Assembly: GCA_024741835.1 (NCBI GenBank)
Contig: JAENRP010000160.1
Span: 62,801-98,578 of the forward strand
DNA length: 35,778 nucleotides
Origin: Diplocarpon mali
Lineage: Eukaryota > Ascomycota > Leotiomycetes > Helotiales > Drepanopezizaceae
Reading direction: 5' to 3'
Of this stretch, positions 32,849 through 35,778 are shown one piece after another (within the stretch, counting starts at the first letter, position 1; each line of letters opens with the position of its first letter). Position numbers and translations under genes: made by a program. The notes below the pieces were generated by a model. It did no database searches, was not told the DNA's origin, and worked only from the letters and a program-made list of their open reading frames with translations.

Positions 32849-34074
32849 GCTTCTATTACCTATTACGCCGACTTACTTAAGCTTAATAGGTTATAAGCCT
32901 TAGATAGACCGATAATAGATTATTAACTTCCCTTAGAAAGCACTTACGCTGCAACTGTTAGTAGGAAATTGAATAAGACTTATAGTAAGAGGCGAGCGAT
33001 CGGCGAATAAGAGGTATAATTCCCTATTTAGCCAACCTATATTATAAGAAGTATGATTCCTTGCTTTATAATCCTTGAGTTATATAAGAGGTATAATTCC
33101 TTGCTTTACTATGTTTTATAAAAGGTATAATTCCCTATATTATAGCCTAAAAACCCTTTTCGATAAGAGGACTTCCTTCCTATTTAATACTTCTATAACA
33201 CCTGCTATTTAATCATTTTAACTTTTCGATAGGAGGAGTGCCCTTAACTATTTAATTTATTTGATTTTAAATGCAATTCTATTCGAAACGGCAATAGCTT
33301 CTAATTCTAATCGAAATAATAAACCTAAAGACCTCTAACTCTCTTAAAAGAACTGGCAATAATAGTTCGACAATTTAGAGCTTTACTTTAAGAGCAAAGG
33401 CATTGAAATAACGATTTAAAAGACACTTATTAAATACGTAAGAATAGCCCTTTATACTCCCTCTACTAATTCGTCTACTTTTACTTTAATAGCTAATATA
33501 ACTGCTAAGGATTTGCCAGATATATTAAATAAGCTTAGCCTAAGAGCTTTACTAGATAATAACCGAGAATCCCAAAGGCAGATTTTAAATATAGAAAAGG
33601 AGAAGGAGTATAGGCTAGCCTTAGCCAAATGCAAGCTTAAGATTAATAGAGGTTTAAGTAATAAAGACTAAGATTTTATTTAAGTTTATAATAATATAAA
33701 GATAAGATAGGATACTTTAAAGGTAAAATACTCTTAAACAACTGCCCTTAATACTTAGCATCTACTATAGTAGATCACTTTATTTTAATATAGAAAAGAC
33801 AAAGATAGTAAGGATATAGATATAAATATAGATTCTACCTAGTCTATATTACGTAAAGCAAGAAGGAGAGTAAAAGCTATAGATCTTAGGATAGCTATAA
33901 CTTTCGGGGAAACTCAGCTTTTTAGTTTCCTACTTAATAGCCTCCCTCTTAAATTCGCTATTGTAAAACAATCTCTTCTTATCCAACTTAACCTTAAGAT
34001 CTATAAGAAGATCGACCTCCTTCGAACTGTCGAGCAAGACCTCGAAGGACGCTTTAAATCGGCAAATGTATTAA
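32849..34074 (+). repeat. Repeat copy R3, right part
   Basis: It continues the copy interrupted at 26493. Together with 26340-26493 it makes a unit of about 1.37 kb that matches R4 (34075-35442) along its length, down to the shared end CTTTAAATCGGCAAATG. R3 then stops abruptly and R4 begins, either as a tandem array or because R4 was inserted there. Confidence 0.88.
33270..34071 (+). pseudogene. Decayed gag-like reading frame in R3
   Basis: The plus-strand reading, interrupted by TAA/TAG, gives FDNLELYFKSKGIEITI, TLIANITAKDLPDILNKLSL, LFSFLLNSLPLKFAIVKQSL and KIDLLRTVEQDLE. The LL-x-SLP segment with a following charged helix recalls gag proteins of copia-type or LINE elements. The superfamily is not certain. 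Codons that became stops are mostly former Gln or Trp codons, as expected of RIP. Confidence 0.6.
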
Positions 34075-35778
34075 GATGGGTGATACAGCCATCACTCCGA
34101 TGTATTATTATATGACCCTACTGCTTAGTCAGTAGGATATTAATATATATATAGCTATAGGGAAGAAAGGGGTAACCTTCCTTCTTTAACTCTTACTAAT
34201 ATATCGACTATCGACCTTTAGAAGTTTCTATTACCTATTATGCCGACTTACTTAAGCTCAATAGGTTATAAGCCTTAAATAGACCGATAATAGATTATTA
34301 ACTTCCTTTAAAAAGCACTTACGCCGCAACTATTAGTAGGAAGTTAAACGAGACTTATAATAAAAGGCGAGCAATCGGCGAATGAGAGGTATGATTCCCT
34401 ATTTAGCCAACCTATATTATAAAAGGTATAATTCCTTGCTTTATAACCCTTTAGTACTATAAGAGGTATAATTCCTTACTTTACTATATTTTATAAGAGG
34501 TATAATTCCCTGCGTTATAGCTTAAAAACCCTTTTTAATAAAAGGACTTCCTCCTTATTTAATACTTCTATAATACCTACTATTTAATCATTTCGACTTT
34601 TTAATAAGAGGAGTGCCTTTAACTATTTAATTTATTTAATTTTAATATAATTCTATTTAAAACGGCAATAGCTTCCGATTCCGATCGAAACACTAGATCT
34701 AAAGACCTCTAATTCTTTCGAAAGAACTGGCAATAATAGTTCGACGATTTAAAGCTTTACTTTAAGAGCAAAGGCATTAAAATAGCGATTTAAAAGACAC
34801 TTATTAAATACGCAAGAATAGCCCCTTATACTCCTTCTATTAATTCGTCTACTTCTACTTTAATAGCTAATATAACTATTAAAGATTTATTAAATATATT
34901 AAATAAGCTTAGCTTAAGAGCTTTAATAGATAATAATTAAGAATTTTAAAAGTAGATTTTAAATATGGAAAAGGAGAAGGAGTATAAGCTAGCCTTAGCT
35001 AAATGTAAGCTTAAGATTAATAGAGGTTTAAGCGATAAAGATCGAAATTTTATTTAAGTTTATAATAATGCAAAGATAAGATAGGATACTTTAAAGGTAA
35101 AAAACTTTTAAACAACTGCCCTTAATATTTAGCATCTACTATAGTAGATTACTTTATTTTAATATAAAAAAGATAAAGATAATAAGGATATAAATATAAA
35201 TATAGACTTTGCCTAATCTATACTATATAAAGTAAGGAGAAGAGTAAGAGCCGTAGATCTTAGGATAGCTATAACTTTTAAGGAAACTTAGCTTTTTAAT
35301 TTCCTATTTAATAGTCTCCTTTTTAAGTTTGCTATTATAAAACAATCTCTTCTTATCTAACCTAACTTTAAGATCTATAAGAAGATCGACCTCTTTTAAA
35401 CTATTAAGTAAAACCTTAAAGGACGCTTTAAATCGGCAAATGCCGTATTATAAGGTAATAATAAGCCTAAGAAGAGGAAGGAGCGTAAGATAAGCCCTTA
35501 AGCTTATTAGGAATGCTACTTCTATAATAATACTTATAATATTATTAATTATAAAGTTAGAAGGTAACTGATTAATATAATCGCTAGCTTTAATATTAAA
35601 AAGCAATCGAAGCAGAAGTTAAGAAGTAAACTGCCCTTATCCTATTAAAGGCCGCAACTACTAAGGAAAGGCAAAGGAAAAGGCTATTTAGCTAAAACTT
35701 TAGCAAATACCTTTAATAATAATAGTAGGTTATTTAAACCTAAATCCACTTTTGATAATTTAAATAATAATTATAATA
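34075..35778 (+). repeat. Repeat copy R4, running off the window edge
   Basis: It starts GATGGGTGATACAGCCATCA, matches R3 through CTTTAAATCGGCAAATG at 35442, and continues past the point where R3 ends. It is more AT-rich than R3. The right end lies outside the window. Confidence 0.88.
34650..35720 (+). pseudogene. Decayed gag-like reading frame in R4
   Basis: This is the same reading as in R3 but with more stops. It goes on beyond the R3 break into a basic stretch (NNKPKKRKERKIS) followed by ECYFYNNT, possibly a worn zinc-knuckle region. This supports a gag origin. No reverse transcriptase or integrase part is visible before the window ends. Confidence 0.5.

Noticed and set aside
33452..33634. 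A 60-codon minus-strand frame in R3
   Set aside because: It is the antisense of the decayed gag-like sequence and has no features of its own.

Overview
The window looks like nuclear DNA of a filamentous ascomycete (Pezizomycotina). The evidence is short GT-AG introns (44-167 nt) with CTAAC/CTGAC-like branch points, a short internal TTAGGG telomere-type tract, typical fungal gene families, and AT-rich blocks in which transposon reading frames are broken by C-to-T type changes as in repeat-induced point mutation (RIP). It reads as a two-compartment segment: gene-bearing, GC-balanced DNA from about 3.2 to 25.1 kb, and repeat-dominated decayed DNA at 1.9-3.2 kb and from 25.1 kb to the end.

Layout. 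1-1.9 kb is GC-rich with no gene I can support. 1.95-3.18 kb is an AT-rich satellite of about 50-bp monomers, interrupted by a 307-bp solo LTR with a perfect 5-bp target duplication. 4.13-5.90 kb (minus) is a two-exon bZIP transcription factor of 572 aa. 5.9-10.9 kb is a long GC-rich intergenic region with several minisatellites and the TTAGGG tract. 10.89-12.60 kb (minus) is a two-exon amidase-signature hydrolase; splicing a 67-nt intron restores its C-terminus (550 aa). 14.30-14.94 kb (plus) is a probably broken gene for a small secreted protein. 15.75-16.49 kb (minus) is a three-exon gene for a secreted Pro/Gln/Gly/Tyr-rich protein with four cysteines (176 aa). 17.86-21.83 kb (minus) is elg1, the large subunit of the PCNA-unloading RFC-like complex (three exons, 1287 aa). 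It shares a 383-bp divergent promoter with the gene at 22.22-25.05 kb (plus), a Utp8-like subunit of the small-subunit processome (two exons, 927 aa).

From 25.1 kb onward the sequence is nested, RIP-decayed repeats. A complete 6355-bp Ty3/Gypsy chromovirus (two 292-bp LTRs, 5-bp target duplication GCTTC, coding on minus) sits inside an older, more AT-rich 1.37-kb repeat that carries decayed gag-like reading on the plus strand and recurs at 34.08 kb. Further partial copies of the repeat head lie at 25.46 and 25.76 kb. The chromovirus keeps recognisable gag, protease, reverse transcriptase, RNase H, integrase and chromodomain segments, but stops and active-site changes make it inactive.

The two housekeeping genes, elg1 (DNA replication) and utp8 (ribosome biogenesis), fit a growth-linked divergent pair. 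The other genes look independent of one another. I see no biosynthetic cluster, CRISPR, or convincing tRNA or rRNA gene. All intron models were built by eye from frame continuity and splice signals, and no homology search was run.
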